Below are positions 54,995 to 64,000 of a DNA stretch of 64,000 nt, piece by piece; positions within the stretch are counted from its first letter, which is position 1; every line of letters starts with the position of its first letter. The notes below the pieces were generated by a model. That model worked only from the letters and a program-made list of their open reading frames with translations. It was not told the DNA's origin and searched no databases. A program made the translations under genes and the position numbers. Source of the stretch: Fragum whitleyi (lineage: Eukaryota > Mollusca > Bivalvia > Cardiida > Cardiidae); assembly GCA_948146395.1 (NCBI GenBank), contig OX411543.1:28349558-28413557 (forward strand), read 5' to 3'.

Positions 54995-55260
54995 GTTGGG
55001 AGAATTTTTTATGACCAGGATGTCATTATAATTTATCACAGCCGAGACCAGATAGCTTTGATATCTTAAAAGACTAACATATTATTCTTTTAATAATTTT
55101 TTAGGGCTTAAAGTTCTATGAAACTTAAAAATCAAGGAAATTCAAGGAAAATTGGTCTTGGCTAAGATAATGATTGTGCAAATTGTTTCTAAAAATAGAC
55201 TGCATGATATCATTCCTATTATCAGGCAGGTGATATCAAAACTATTCAGGCTCATTGTAT
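54995..55260. mobile_element. MITE family D, copy 2
   Basis: GTTGAGGTTGGGAGAATTTT, TTTTTTAGGGCTTAAAGTTC, AAATCAAGGAAATTCAAGG and GTGCAAATTGTTTCTAAAAA align with 25793-26120. It continues into GATATCATTCC...GGTGATATC. Confidence 0.65.
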
Positions 55261-55347
55261 GATAATATGGATTACAAGGTCCTTTCTAGCTTGAATAGGT
55301 CTCAAGTCTGAAAAACTTGAGCGATGAATTAAAGGCGAGAAACTTAC

Positions 55348-55506
55348 TGGTATCATTTGTAAAGACAGCCATACTAAATCCACTGTACTTTAGAAAAGCG
55401 TCAGACTCAAATTCCACATATATTTCATTTGTATCACTGATGTATACTTTCCTCTCATTGGCTGTGGCAGGACACACCCTGAAAATCTCACTTCCGGCGT
55501 TCGAAT
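55348..55506 (-). CDS. CUB/cadherin gene, exon 4 (CUB domain 1, end)
   Basis: 159 bp, acceptor TTTCTCTCTAAAG, donor gtaagt, phase 1 to phase 1. Encodes SEIFRVCPATANERKVYISD, NEIYVEFESDAF and YSGFSMAVF. The fourth CUB cysteine, then I-x-V-x-F-x-S-D...G-F-x-x-x-F, is a near-consensus CUB ending. I call it exon 4 to leave room for one unseen upstream exon. Confidence 0.9.
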
Positions 55507-55509
55507 CTT

Positions 55510-56230
55510 TAGAGAGAAAAAAAAAAAAAAAAAAAGAATCACGTTTAGACTCTTAGTTTAATTTGTCGATATTGAACATATTTTGATGTGTGTATGTATA
55601 CAAGTACATTTGGAAAGAATTTGACTAGATGATGTCATCGGTGAAATATGAACCCGTCCGTTACGGTTTTATTGGATAAGCATGTGTACCCATGCGGTCT
55701 GGTAGCAGACTTCTCTTTGTTATTGACACAATGTTTCTTTACATTCACAATCGATAAAGATTCTTTACGTAATGTTTAGTAGTCCAGGCTGCTTAATTTG
55801 TAAGGTTTATCAACATCTTAACATCATAATATTGATAACAAAGCCACACAAAAGTCCATATCATTTTGGTTATATGCATTTGATAGCCGATAGCCAACGT
55901 CGTTACAGAGCAGAATGCTAGGTAAATTTTGTGCAGTGAGCCACGAACTCTATTTTTAAAGGGAGCAACAGAGAAGAGAGAAAGGAACTGTCTTTGGCCA
56001 GGCTATATCTGCTGGCCAAGGTTGATATATTTTTTTAATTCTAGAATGGCCACTATAGCCTGAGTTCCTACAAAATGCACTTCGAAAAATGGCCTCTTGT
56101 TTGCCTGGCTGCATTCAATCTCATTTTTCAAATACTTTTTGAGTATGAGTTATATGGCAGATACTACAGCTAGAAGGATCACAAATGGCATCCTATCTTT
56201 CGTAGATGATAACAGTACTTTATTAAATAA
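55510..56230. other. Intron sequence, no exon seen
   Basis: An A-run at 55519-55536, then AT-rich sequence with no recognised element. Confidence 0.5.
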
Positions 56231-56545
56231 AATGTGAAATAGAGGATAAATAATGGTTTCAGTGTTATCTTTCACTCAGAAAAAACAGAAGCTGTATTTT
56301 GACAAGTAACTAAGCTACCATTGAAATTATATCTTTTGTCGTTCACGAAAAAAAAAAAGATCAATCTTGCACGCAAAACAAATTATTGAACTATATCTTT
56401 AATGCGAAAATGAGACAAAATATGTATGTTTATGAAATAAATCTAAATGCGCGTCATTTTGCACGTGATTAATTACCAACGTTATGACGTCATTCATTTA
56501 GTTGGCTACGGTTATTTCTCGATAATCTACCGAAATCTTAAAAAA
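56231..56545. mobile_element. MITE family B, copy 4
   Basis: AGAGGATAAATAATGGTTTC head with decayed loop, GCGCGTCATTTTGCACGTGA, TTATGACGTCATTCATTTAG and the end TTATTTCTCGATAATCTACC. Confidence 0.75.
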
Positions 56546-56616
56546 GTATCTATCAAATAAGAATTATGTTAGCACAAGCTATTCTTATGATGTTGGAAAT
56601 TAAGAAAATACAATAC

Positions 56617-56744
56617 CCCCATTATATATTGTGGCATAGTCCTTCCTACAGGGAGTTTTGGTGCCTTCTGTAGAGAAGTCTAGAATATGGATAATGATTT
56701 TACTATCGTTGGATGTAGTCACGTGCCAGGCACATCTCTGATCA
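56617..56744 (-). CDS. CUB/cadherin gene, exon 3 (CUB domain 1, middle)
   Basis: 128 bp, acceptor TTAAATCTTTTTCAG, donor gtattg, phase 2 in and phase 1 out. Encodes DQRCAWHVTTSNDSKIIIHI, LDFSTEG and PCRKDYATIYNG. C-x-W-x-V, I-x-I-x-I-L-D-F, and C-x-x-D-Y-x-x-I-Y-N-G are diagnostic CUB motifs, including the aspartate and tyrosine used in calcium-dependent CUB contacts. It joins exon 2 exactly (GA plus T). Confidence 0.9.
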
Positions 56745-57424
56745 CTGAAAAAGATTTAAGACTGTGGTACACAATACTAGCCGAAATTATGCTCGTTTCT
56801 GAACAATAATCCTTTTGAGAAACTTTTACAAATGAGTTCAGCTGTGATGTGTGCACAATAATTTGCATTTTTTGTGTCTTTCGAAAGATTTTGAATAAAT
56901 TTTTTTTACAATTTTGGGCAAAATATGAAAATTAAAATACTTTTGCTTTTAACGATTGCCACAAACAAGAGAAAATAATTCTTTATTTGTTGAATTTTCA
57001 TGGTTCCTGCGTTTTTTATTACGAAAAAATGTATCATACCCCAGGTGAAAATAGGTTCAGTCAATTGCAGCTACTCAGTATGCTTGCGAAGCAAGAACAC
57101 CAAAAATGATATGACTTACGGCGCGAGATCTATACTGAGCGACTTTAAAAACGCAACAAAGTAAATTTGAAATTTTAGCACGGAAAAGTAGATTTGTTTT
57201 AATTAAATTTAGCTAAAATAATACAAAGAGGATACTCTGTTGAATCGACTTAATCTTTATTTAATTTGAAGCTGTGATTTATTTCGGCAAAGCAATTTAC
57301 TGTTCACTCTTTCTTTCTCATTGCACTTTTCATTGTTGATTGATTTAGAAAATCAGATGTGTGGAAGGTAATTAACGATAGACATTTCAAAAACCATTAA
57401 AAGAAATTAAATCAACTCACTCAC

Positions 57425-57496
57425 TTTGCAAAGACTGTGCTCTGAATAGAGTATGTCAAAAGGGAAATTGTTCCTTAGAATCGGAACGTCGTTAAC
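57425..57496 (-). other. Candidate extra CUB half-exon, out of phase
   Basis: 72 bp open in phase 0 between acceptor CTAATACAG and a strong donor gtgagt. It reads VNDVPILRNNFPFDILYSEH then SLCK, which resembles a CUB start (I-x-x-x-F-P...Y...S-x-C). Placed between exons 2 and 3 it would be read in phase 2 and hit a stop after six codons, and those two exons already join perfectly. Relic, poison exon or part of another isoform. Confidence 0.35.
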
Positions 57497-57499
57497 CTG

Positions 57500-58057
57500 T
57501 ATTAGACTTAAACAAAATATTGATTTTTTTCCATCAATATTTGATCATCTGTACGGTAGGACCTTGCCAATAAGACGTTTCAGGAAGGTTTGCGTGTTAA
57601 AATGACGTAAGTGTCATGTCGTAAACACACTTAAAATGTCATCTCAGCTGTAAACGACATGTCTGCTAAGGTTTTAAAAGCGTTAACGGGCTTTGTTTGC
57701 CAAAACCGCGTTCACATGAACAACGTTTCTGGTTCTACAAAAGGAATGGAAAGGCATGATAGTGACGTCATTTCTGGAAAAAAAAGACGACGTTTTGGTG
57801 TGGTCTTTGGACAAAACGTGCTAAAACGCAGTGTTGGTAATTTGTTTGACCTCTTGATTCATTCAACATAACTCTGAAATTTGTTTGGCTTTTGTTTCAT
57901 TTGAAAAGAAAATATCGTCCAAACAGTAGGGCTATGGAGAAATTTCAACTTTCAAGAGTTTGTTTGAAAATGTCACCGTATTTGAAATACAAGGGAATGT
58001 TTCAAAATGACATTGACGTTGGATAAAGGGTAACTTGTTAAGGTAACAAAATAAGTT
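57500..58057. other. Intron sequence, no exon seen
   Basis: No repeat family recognised. A 70-codon plus-strand frame at 57659-57871 has no domain. Confidence 0.5.
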
Positions 58058-59745
58058 CGATGCTTTTAAAAGCTTGAACAATTATTTGTCCTTTGATGAA
58101 TGTCTATAAGATGTCTACCGCAAAGGGTAACTTGTTAAGGTAACAAATTAAGTTTATTTTAGTCCGAGTCTGTTCACCTATATTTGCTTTTAATTGATGT
58201 TTTCAAGTATTGCGTTTAAAAGGTCGCTCAGTATATTTAAAAAGTTCTGATCAGCAGTAAAGTACGCCTATCTTTTCATAATATTTTGGAAGGACCCAAC
58301 ATTCTATAGTACAGAGTGTCCAAACATTGTCAAGCTTTTTCGTTTATGACTACACTGAAATGAAACTCTAAATGACCACTTGGGTTTTGCTGAAATATAC
58401 ATATTCATATGGTAATATAAGACATTTCACCAAATTACTACAAATATGTTAAGAATTGGCAAATGCAAGGTCGCCGTTTAGCACTTTGTTTCTGTCTAGT
58501 CAAGAATTCTGTTGTAATGGTAACTAATTATTGAAATAAAAATCATCATACGGTTTGCAAAAGTTCTGAATGTTCTATGCTTTTAAAAGCTTGAACAATT
58601 ATTTGTCCTTTGATGAATGTCTATAAGATGTCTACCGCAAAGGGTAACTTGTTAAGGTAACAAAATAAGTTTATTTTATTCCGAGTCTGTTCACTTATTT
58701 TTGTTTTTAATTGATGTTTTCAGTTTTCAAGTATTGCGTTTTTAAAGTCGCTCAGTATATTTAAAAAGTTCTGATCAGCAGTTTAGTACGCCTATCTTTT
58801 CATAATATTTTGGAAGGACCCAACATTCTACAGTACAGAGTGTCCAAACATTGTCAAGCTTTTTCGTTTATGACTACACTGAAATGAAACTCTAAATGAC
58901 CACTTGGGTTTTGCTGAAAAAGTAACAATGTAATTCTTTTGATATCTGAAATGGGTAGTAGTCAGAATGTATAAGAAAAATCATTTCGTATAAAAACTTC
59001 AATTGAATGGAATTCACAGTGTGTTTTTTTGTTTGTGTTGAATTGGTTGTTACGCTGATTTCAACAATCTTTCGGTTATATCGCGGCGACTGGATCACCT
59101 TACAATGAATTCCTGCTATTTCTCATATCAGCACTACCATTACAGCATATCCTAGCTTCCAGCTGCTGCCTACCAGAAGTCTGCGATTATCGACCCATTG
59201 TTTGGAGACCAATAGTCGGAAAGAATGTGTGTCGCCGTCGGGGATCGAACCCGGGACCTCTAGATTGATACTCCGACGCCCTACCTACTGCGCTTTGACA
59301 ACGGCCTGGAATACACAGGAACCCCGATTTTAAACACACAATGTTTTTTTTCTTCAGTAACTTGCAAAACTCATCGAGGTTTGTTATTGAGTGGATAAAA
59401 TTGTATTTTTTGAACTTTAAATTCTTGTGTTTGACCGTTTGCTACTGACACCAATAACAGCATTTCCATTCCACTCCTCTTTCAGAATATACAAAATTGA
59501 CATCCATTCATATGGTAATATAAGACATTTCACCAAATGACTACAAATATGTTAAGAATTGGTAAATGCAAGGTCGCCGTTTAGCAGTTTGTTTCTGTCT
59601 AGTCAAGAATTCTGTTGTAATGGTAACTGATTATTGAAATAAAAATCATCATACGGTTTGCAAAAGTTCTGAATGTTCGATGCTTTTAAAAGCTTGAACT
59701 ATTATTTGTCCTTTGATGAATGTCTATAAGATGTCTACCGCAAAG
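58058..59745. repeat. About 518-bp tandem duplication, second unit split by a SINE-bearing insert
   Basis: Unit 1 is 58058-58575. Unit 2 starts at 58576 (CTATGCTTTTAAAAGCTTGA), runs to about 58917, is interrupted to about 59506, and resumes at ATTCATATGGTAATATAAGA to 59678. The start of a third unit reaches 59745. Copies are about 97-98 percent alike, so the duplication is recent. Confidence 0.9.
59020..59306 (-). mobile_element. tRNA-derived SINE
   Basis: Read on the minus strand, 59306-59231 is a tRNA-like head with an A-box-like AGCGCAGTAGGTAGGG and a perfect B box GGTTCGATCCC. The body is the core shared with 36836 and 41440 (CGCCGCGATATAACCGAAAG, complement of the plus-strand text). Near-identical flanks TGGAATTCACAG (59008-59019) and TGGAATACACAG (59307-59318) look like the target duplication. 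Confidence 0.85.
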
Positions 59746-59749
59746 AAAG

Positions 59750-60281
59750 CCCGGGTAATATACGTTTGGCATTAGCACTCTACATCCCAGCGTACTTTGT
59801 TGTTCTTCCGCACGAGTTTAAACAAATTTAAGTCCACACGTGAGAGTGCCAGTACAGACACTACGTCCGCTTAGGAGTCAGAGATCTGAAAGTATGAACG
59901 AATAACCTTGATATTTGTAGGGAAAAAATCCGCATGGTTTTGACAGTTGATGTCACCAGCTTTAAGGACCTAGGAGCACTTCCCTATACGTAACAGGTCC
60001 CCCATTGAAACGATATTTGTTTTTAGAAACTCTAACGAGTAAAATTGTAAGGAAAACGAAATGGAAAAAGGAAGAGATTGCTTGCATGTAACAAGCAGTT
60101 TCTTTTTTTCAAATAGGGGTTTCCTAAGAGTAATGTAAAAGTCAGACAGTTTTGAAATTATATGGCCACCGAGAGCAGGACTGAAGGACCTTCAACAAGT
60201 AGGCTACAACTAACTCTCCCTAAAACCCGAAGGTCTGGGTAACGAGGGCCTGTGCACGTCGATCCCTGTTCCGTTACTTAC
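59750..60281. other. Intron sequence, no exon seen
   Basis: Mixed composition, with a hairpin AGAGATTGCTTGCATGTAAC / AAGCAGTTTCT near 60072. No gene seen. Confidence 0.5.
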
Positions 60282-60387
60282 TCCTCGTATTCGTTCGGGT
60301 AGTTTAATGACTGTATAAGCTGTCGGGTACCATTTGCAATTATTTCTGTCGGTGTCGGAAAGTTATACTTTTGACAGGCACCGTCAA
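60282..60387 (-). CDS. CUB/cadherin gene, exon 2 (CUB domain 1, start)
   Basis: 106 bp, acceptor CATGTATTATTCCAG, donor gtaagt, phase 1 in and phase 2 out. Encodes GACQKYNFPTPTEIIANGTR then QLIQSLNYPNEYE. A cysteine followed by I-Q-S-x-N-Y-P-x-x-Y is the classical CUB opening. The incoming phase requires at least one exon further right, presumably with the signal peptide, which I could not find in the window. Confidence 0.85.
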
Positions 60388-60496
60388 CTGGAATAATACA
60401 TGTGAACAGAAGAATTTTTTATATCTAAATGTATACAGAGCTACATATAAAGTTTTTTCTTGATTTTAGAACAAAGTACTTCAATTATAAGAGCAT

Positions 60497-60573
60497 AAAC
60501 CCAATGTTATTGGTACTCAATGGAATCGTCTCACCAAGACGATTCCAATGAGTACCCACAACATAGGGTTTCA
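60497..60573. mobile_element. Short hairpin MITE, family G copy 2
   Basis: AAACCCAATGTTATTGGTAC, TCAATGGAATCGTCTC and the complement GACGATTCCAATGAGTACC, CACAACATAGGGTTT. Same plan as 37104-37180. Confidence 0.8.
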
Positions 60574-60693
60574 TTGAGAATTAAAGATTTTAGACGTGCT
60601 TTTACCCCCTCTTATCTGTATCTCTGTGTATATTTGACATAGCAGAAAAATGCCAGGTTGCAATGCTTTCACAGTTGATAAAAACATAGTCGT

Positions 60694-60851
60694 TGCACCC
60701 TGTTCCATAACTTGTTCGGCTGTTTACCTGCGAGTCCCTACCCACAACATGTTCGGATGAGTTTGGAACGCAAACACTCGGTTGTAAATAACCTTTTTTA
60801 TTGCAAATTTGATGGAAAGTATGATTTTTGAATACAGGGACAGGGTGCAAT
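60694..60851. mobile_element. Small MITE with TTGCACCCTGTTCC ends
   Basis: TTGCACCCTGTTCC at the left and GGGACAGGGTGCAA at the right are inverted repeats of about 14 bp. Single copy in this window. Confidence 0.6.
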
Positions 60852-61104
60852 AAATATAATGATCGATTCGATTTTGCTATCTTCATGCTAATGATATTGG
60901 GTTTAACGTTCGTGAATGTACAGTGATTTACCAAATTTTATGCTCCTTCTAAATAACAAAAAGACAGTTTGTTCAGCTAAATTATATATCAAATTGAGGC
61001 TCTAGATGAGCACAAGCAGTTACACAACATAAGAAATCACTTCTCATACCAGAATAACCAAAAGATGGTGGCAAGGGGGTGACTTTTTCAAAATCAAGTA
61101 ATTC

Positions 61105-61297
61105 ATGAAGTCTAGATAAAGTTACTCCGAATTCGAGCAGAATGTAGGCGTTGCAATATCTCGTTGGAATCGCCTCTAGAAGACGAATCCAATGAGATAA
61201 TGCGTGATAGAATTCAATTCTTAGTTACTTCTGTAGAAGCAACTTTTCGACTTACGCAAAAAATGATTGAAAGATGTTTGTAAAACAGACCCCGTGT
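61105..61297. mobile_element. MITE family H, partial copy
   Basis: TGGAATCGCCTCTAGAAGAC, GAATCCAATGAGATAATGCG, CGACTTACGCAAAAAATGAT and the eroded end TGTTTGTAAAACAGACCCC align with 45400-45550. The left terminus is missing. Confidence 0.7.
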
Positions 61298-62028
61298 ACC
61301 ACTATAACCATGGGTTGTTCAAAGCTCGCACTGAAAATGCACCTTTGCGAAGAATAGTGGAAGACTTTGGTGTGTTATATTCCTTGTTTACTCTGGGGAT
61401 TAAATCAGAGGTGTTCAAAAATCGTTAGCGGTCTTTTTAGAAATTTTCCTTGGATTTTATCCATGGTTTCTTTGGGGAAGTTGCGAACTTATTTTCGTAA
61501 ATACAAAAACATGTTTATGCAATTCGTATTTATGATTCAGTTTTCAATAGCAAAGAAGAAAATAAACATTCATTTTACATCAAATGTATCTTGAAATTGT
61601 GCAATATTTGATTGGGAGCTTATCTTTAAATCTTACAGTGAAAAGAAAATAAGGATAAAACCCAAGGTAACTACTTATTTGGACCCTTCCTCCTTTGGGA
61701 GTACTTCAAGGGAGATAACCAACCGGTATCCCTCATTAAGTTAACATAGATCTCAAAACAGTTTGGTCTGTTTCAAGATTTAGGGGTACAGAATTTATAG
61801 TCTAAAATCTTTATTTTTCACTAAAACTCTATGTTGTGGGCACTTATTTGAATCGTTTCGCCGAAAGTACCCTCAATATAAGTTTGTGCAAGTATACTCT
61901 GGACAGACTATGTGGATACACAGACTGGCAAGGGTCTTTGCTTTGCGCACATGCTTATTTCAGTTTTCTTTTTAGAAATCAAACAAACAGATATAATATA
62001 GAGAATACGGTATCATTTATTATGTAAT

Positions 62029-62143
62029 AGTTAAACGCTAATAATTGAAAATTAAACGCTTTAAAGAGCCGAAAGGAGGGAGCGTAGCGACCGACTGAGG
62101 ATGTTTAAACCGTTTAATTTTAAATTATTAGCGTTTAACTGAC
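62029..62143. mobile_element. Hairpin MITE with GTTAAACGCTAATAA ends
   Basis: Left arm GTTAAACGCTAATAATTGAA AATTAAACG and right arm CCGTTTAATTTTAAATTATT AGCGTTTAAC pair over about 29 bp. The loop GAGCCGAAAGGAGGGAGCGTAG is GC-rich against its surroundings. Confidence 0.8.
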
Positions 62144-62681
62144 TTAGTCTTTTTCCCGCGCTTAATATTATTGACAGCATTTCGCACGATTTACACGGAA
62201 TAAGCCGGTTGAATTTTTTACAAGTGGACGCCCCCCTCTTTCCAAATATGGTGCTGTTGAAATATGCACGTAAATACCGAGTCTTTCTAAAAGCCTATTA
62301 CCGATGATAAAAGATGCAGTATTGTTTGTTTTTATTGACCAGACAATCCCCTCCGTTCTGTAGATGAACGAACATACGATATGTGTCCACTCTGTATTAC
62401 AAGAACTTTCGTAAGAATAAACAATTGACGGTATCGAATGTCATTAAAAGATTGTATATTAAATTTGATAAAATGTGCCAGTAATTGTTAATCAACAAAT
62501 TTGTTCATATATAACGCCAACTCAAATATGGCCATTGTCAGAGAAGGGCCTACTATATGTGTATTTTCATAACTGAGAGCTGACTTAGGCGCCGAGTCCA
62601 TTACCATGGGTATATCGGGTATGTCTAAACATCATATGATAGGTATCTAACCTGATCCCATCACTCTAATAATGAAAGTAC

Positions 62682-63945
62682 ATGTAGTGAGTAAGCCTTG
62701 CGATTAAAGACTAGCAATAACTGTCCTTTGAAAGATAAATTGTTACTTTTTTAATGTGTCATCTAAACCTGTTATATTTATTTCGAAAATATGGCACGAA
62801 AATCTAACGTTTAAAAGTAGATTTCACGACTCACCTCACAAAATCTACCTATGGTATATTAATCCGTTTACACATAGACATAGATATTTTATTAATTAAA
62901 CTATAAAAAAGATTCTAGCTACATACAGAAGCAAAAAAGTTCATATATGTTTAGTAAGCGATCCCACCATGGGTAGGTACACCAGCCATTGCGATATAAA
63001 TGCAATAAGGTTGAAATCGGGGTTACACCACATGTAAACAAAATCGTCAGGCCATGGCAAGCTCAACCAGGTCAAAATCAGTGTAGAATGTGGGGAATGC
63101 AACATATGCACGTGAATTACGATTTTCTCATTTACTTTTCATGTGCTCGTTGCATATTAATGAGGGGGTAGAGTTTAGTATGTACGCATGCGTGGTATAA
63201 CAAATAAACCTTGACGTTTAAATGAAATAATGATCAAAATAAACCTAAGCTGGGTAGTTTATGGAAAATAAACCATCAAAAATTTAAAAAATTCAGCATT
63301 CTGATTGGATGATAAAGTAGGACAAAGACTAAGCATGATTAATGCCCTGGCAGGGCGGAGCCTAAGTAACGGATCGTTGCACTTCAGGTTAAGGGAAATC
63401 AGCTTTTTTCTAAAATAACCTACTTTTAAAGAGAGTCGACATAAACAACTCGAGACCTTAAATCATAGATTGATAACAAAATCCTCGTAACTCCAGCTTT
63501 ATCAAGCTGAAGTTACGAGGCCTTAGTAACCAAACGATGAAATGTGCTCACTCTCTCAAAGCACGCGAATCCTTTAGGTTTTAGGACACAGTTATTTGCA
63601 CGCGTTAACGATGATAACCGACTAAAATTTGAAAGAACCCAAACTTTTGAAAAGTAAACTCACCAAATTACGTCATGGTTTAGCCCCGCCCTGCCAGTTC
63701 ATTAATTACGCAGAAAATAAGGTTAATACGAAATGAGTCTCTACCTGATATGTTTCAAAAACACTATAGGTAGATTTCGCGCGGTGAGCCGTGAAGTCTA
63801 CTTTTAACGGTAAAATTCCCGTGCTATTCTTTCAAAATAGATAAACAGGTTTAAACAATACTTAAAAATGATACAAATTACCTTTCAAATGAAACGTATT
63901 ACGTGTCTAAGATCGTAAGGTTTGTTCATTCATTTACTTGCAAAG
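62682..63945. mobile_element. 1.26-kb foldback element with about 180-bp terminal inverted repeats
   Basis: Left arm 62682-62862 (AACTGTCCTTTGAAAGATAA, ATATGGCACGAAAATCTAAC, ACAAAATCTACCTATGGTAT) pairs with right arm 63760-63945 (ACTATAGGTAGATTTCGCGC, GTGCTATTCTTTCAAAATAG, ACCTTTCAAATGAAACGT). A second inner pair, CTGGCAGGGCGGAGCC (63350) and CCCGCCCTGCCAG (63685), and a central hairpin CTCGTAACTCCAGC/GCTGAAGTTACGAG follow. No transposase frame. Confidence 0.8.
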
Positions 63946-64000
63946 TTGAGAAAGAGGTATCACGTTCAATTCCTATCATATGCTTTTTTAAATATACCCG

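Larger units (their letters stand above)
60388..62028. other. Non-coding, MITEs only
   Basis: It should hold or precede the first exon of the CUB/cadherin gene, but I see no signal-peptide exon. A 110-codon minus-strand frame at 60602-60934 overlaps a MITE and has no domain. TTTGACCTTTCC-like patches and a few short frames are otherwise unremarkable. Confidence 0.45.

Noticed and set aside
59231..59306. tRNA gene
   Set aside because: The A and B boxes are present, but the stem pairing is poor and it continues into a SINE body with a target duplication, so it is a SINE head.
60602..60934. 110-codon minus-strand frame as a first exon of the CUB gene
   Set aside because: It overlaps a MITE with inverted ends, has no signal peptide, and no donor of the needed phase was found.

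Overview
The window is animal nuclear DNA: AT-rich, mostly non-coding and crowded with transposable elements. It has genes split by introns and no bacterial features. The repeat types (foldback MITEs, a LINE with a 2A peptide, degenerate tandem repeats with GTCCGTCCG starts, a tRNA-derived SINE) suggest a marine invertebrate, most likely a bivalve mollusc. That assignment rests on recall of such repeats, not on a search.
Layout. 1-9.5 kb: MITEs, then a complete-looking two-ORF LINE (ORF1 with a 2A site, ORF2 with endonuclease and reverse transcriptase) that appears nested in an older element with short terminal inverted repeats. 9.5-21.5 kb: non-coding, with degenerate tandem arrays and a cluster of MITEs. 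21.5-25.2 kb: one 1059-codon exon of an unrecognised, probably nuclear protein, followed by a 55-bp minisatellite. 25.2-34 kb: more MITEs and a 5'-truncated minus-strand LINE with an intact 781-codon ORF. 34-60.4 kb: a multi-exon minus-strand gene assembled here exon by exon. It encodes two CUB domains followed by cadherin-like repeats. 60.4-64 kb: MITEs and a 1.26-kb element with long inverted arms.
The CUB/cadherin gene is the main biological content. Seventeen retained exons have splice sites and compatible phases from 60387 down to 35126, and an eighteenth is likely at 34130-34215. The signal-peptide exon (to the right) and the transmembrane and tail exons (to the left) are not seen, so the gene is partial. 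Two places show recent exon-level duplication: three tandem copies of one half-cadherin exon (two intact, one decayed), and about eight copies of an intron/exon boundary. Its introns carry most of the MITEs in the right half, several ending within about 35 bp of a splice acceptor.
The repeats form at least a dozen families with two or more copies in the window, which gives empty-site and insertion comparisons without outside data.
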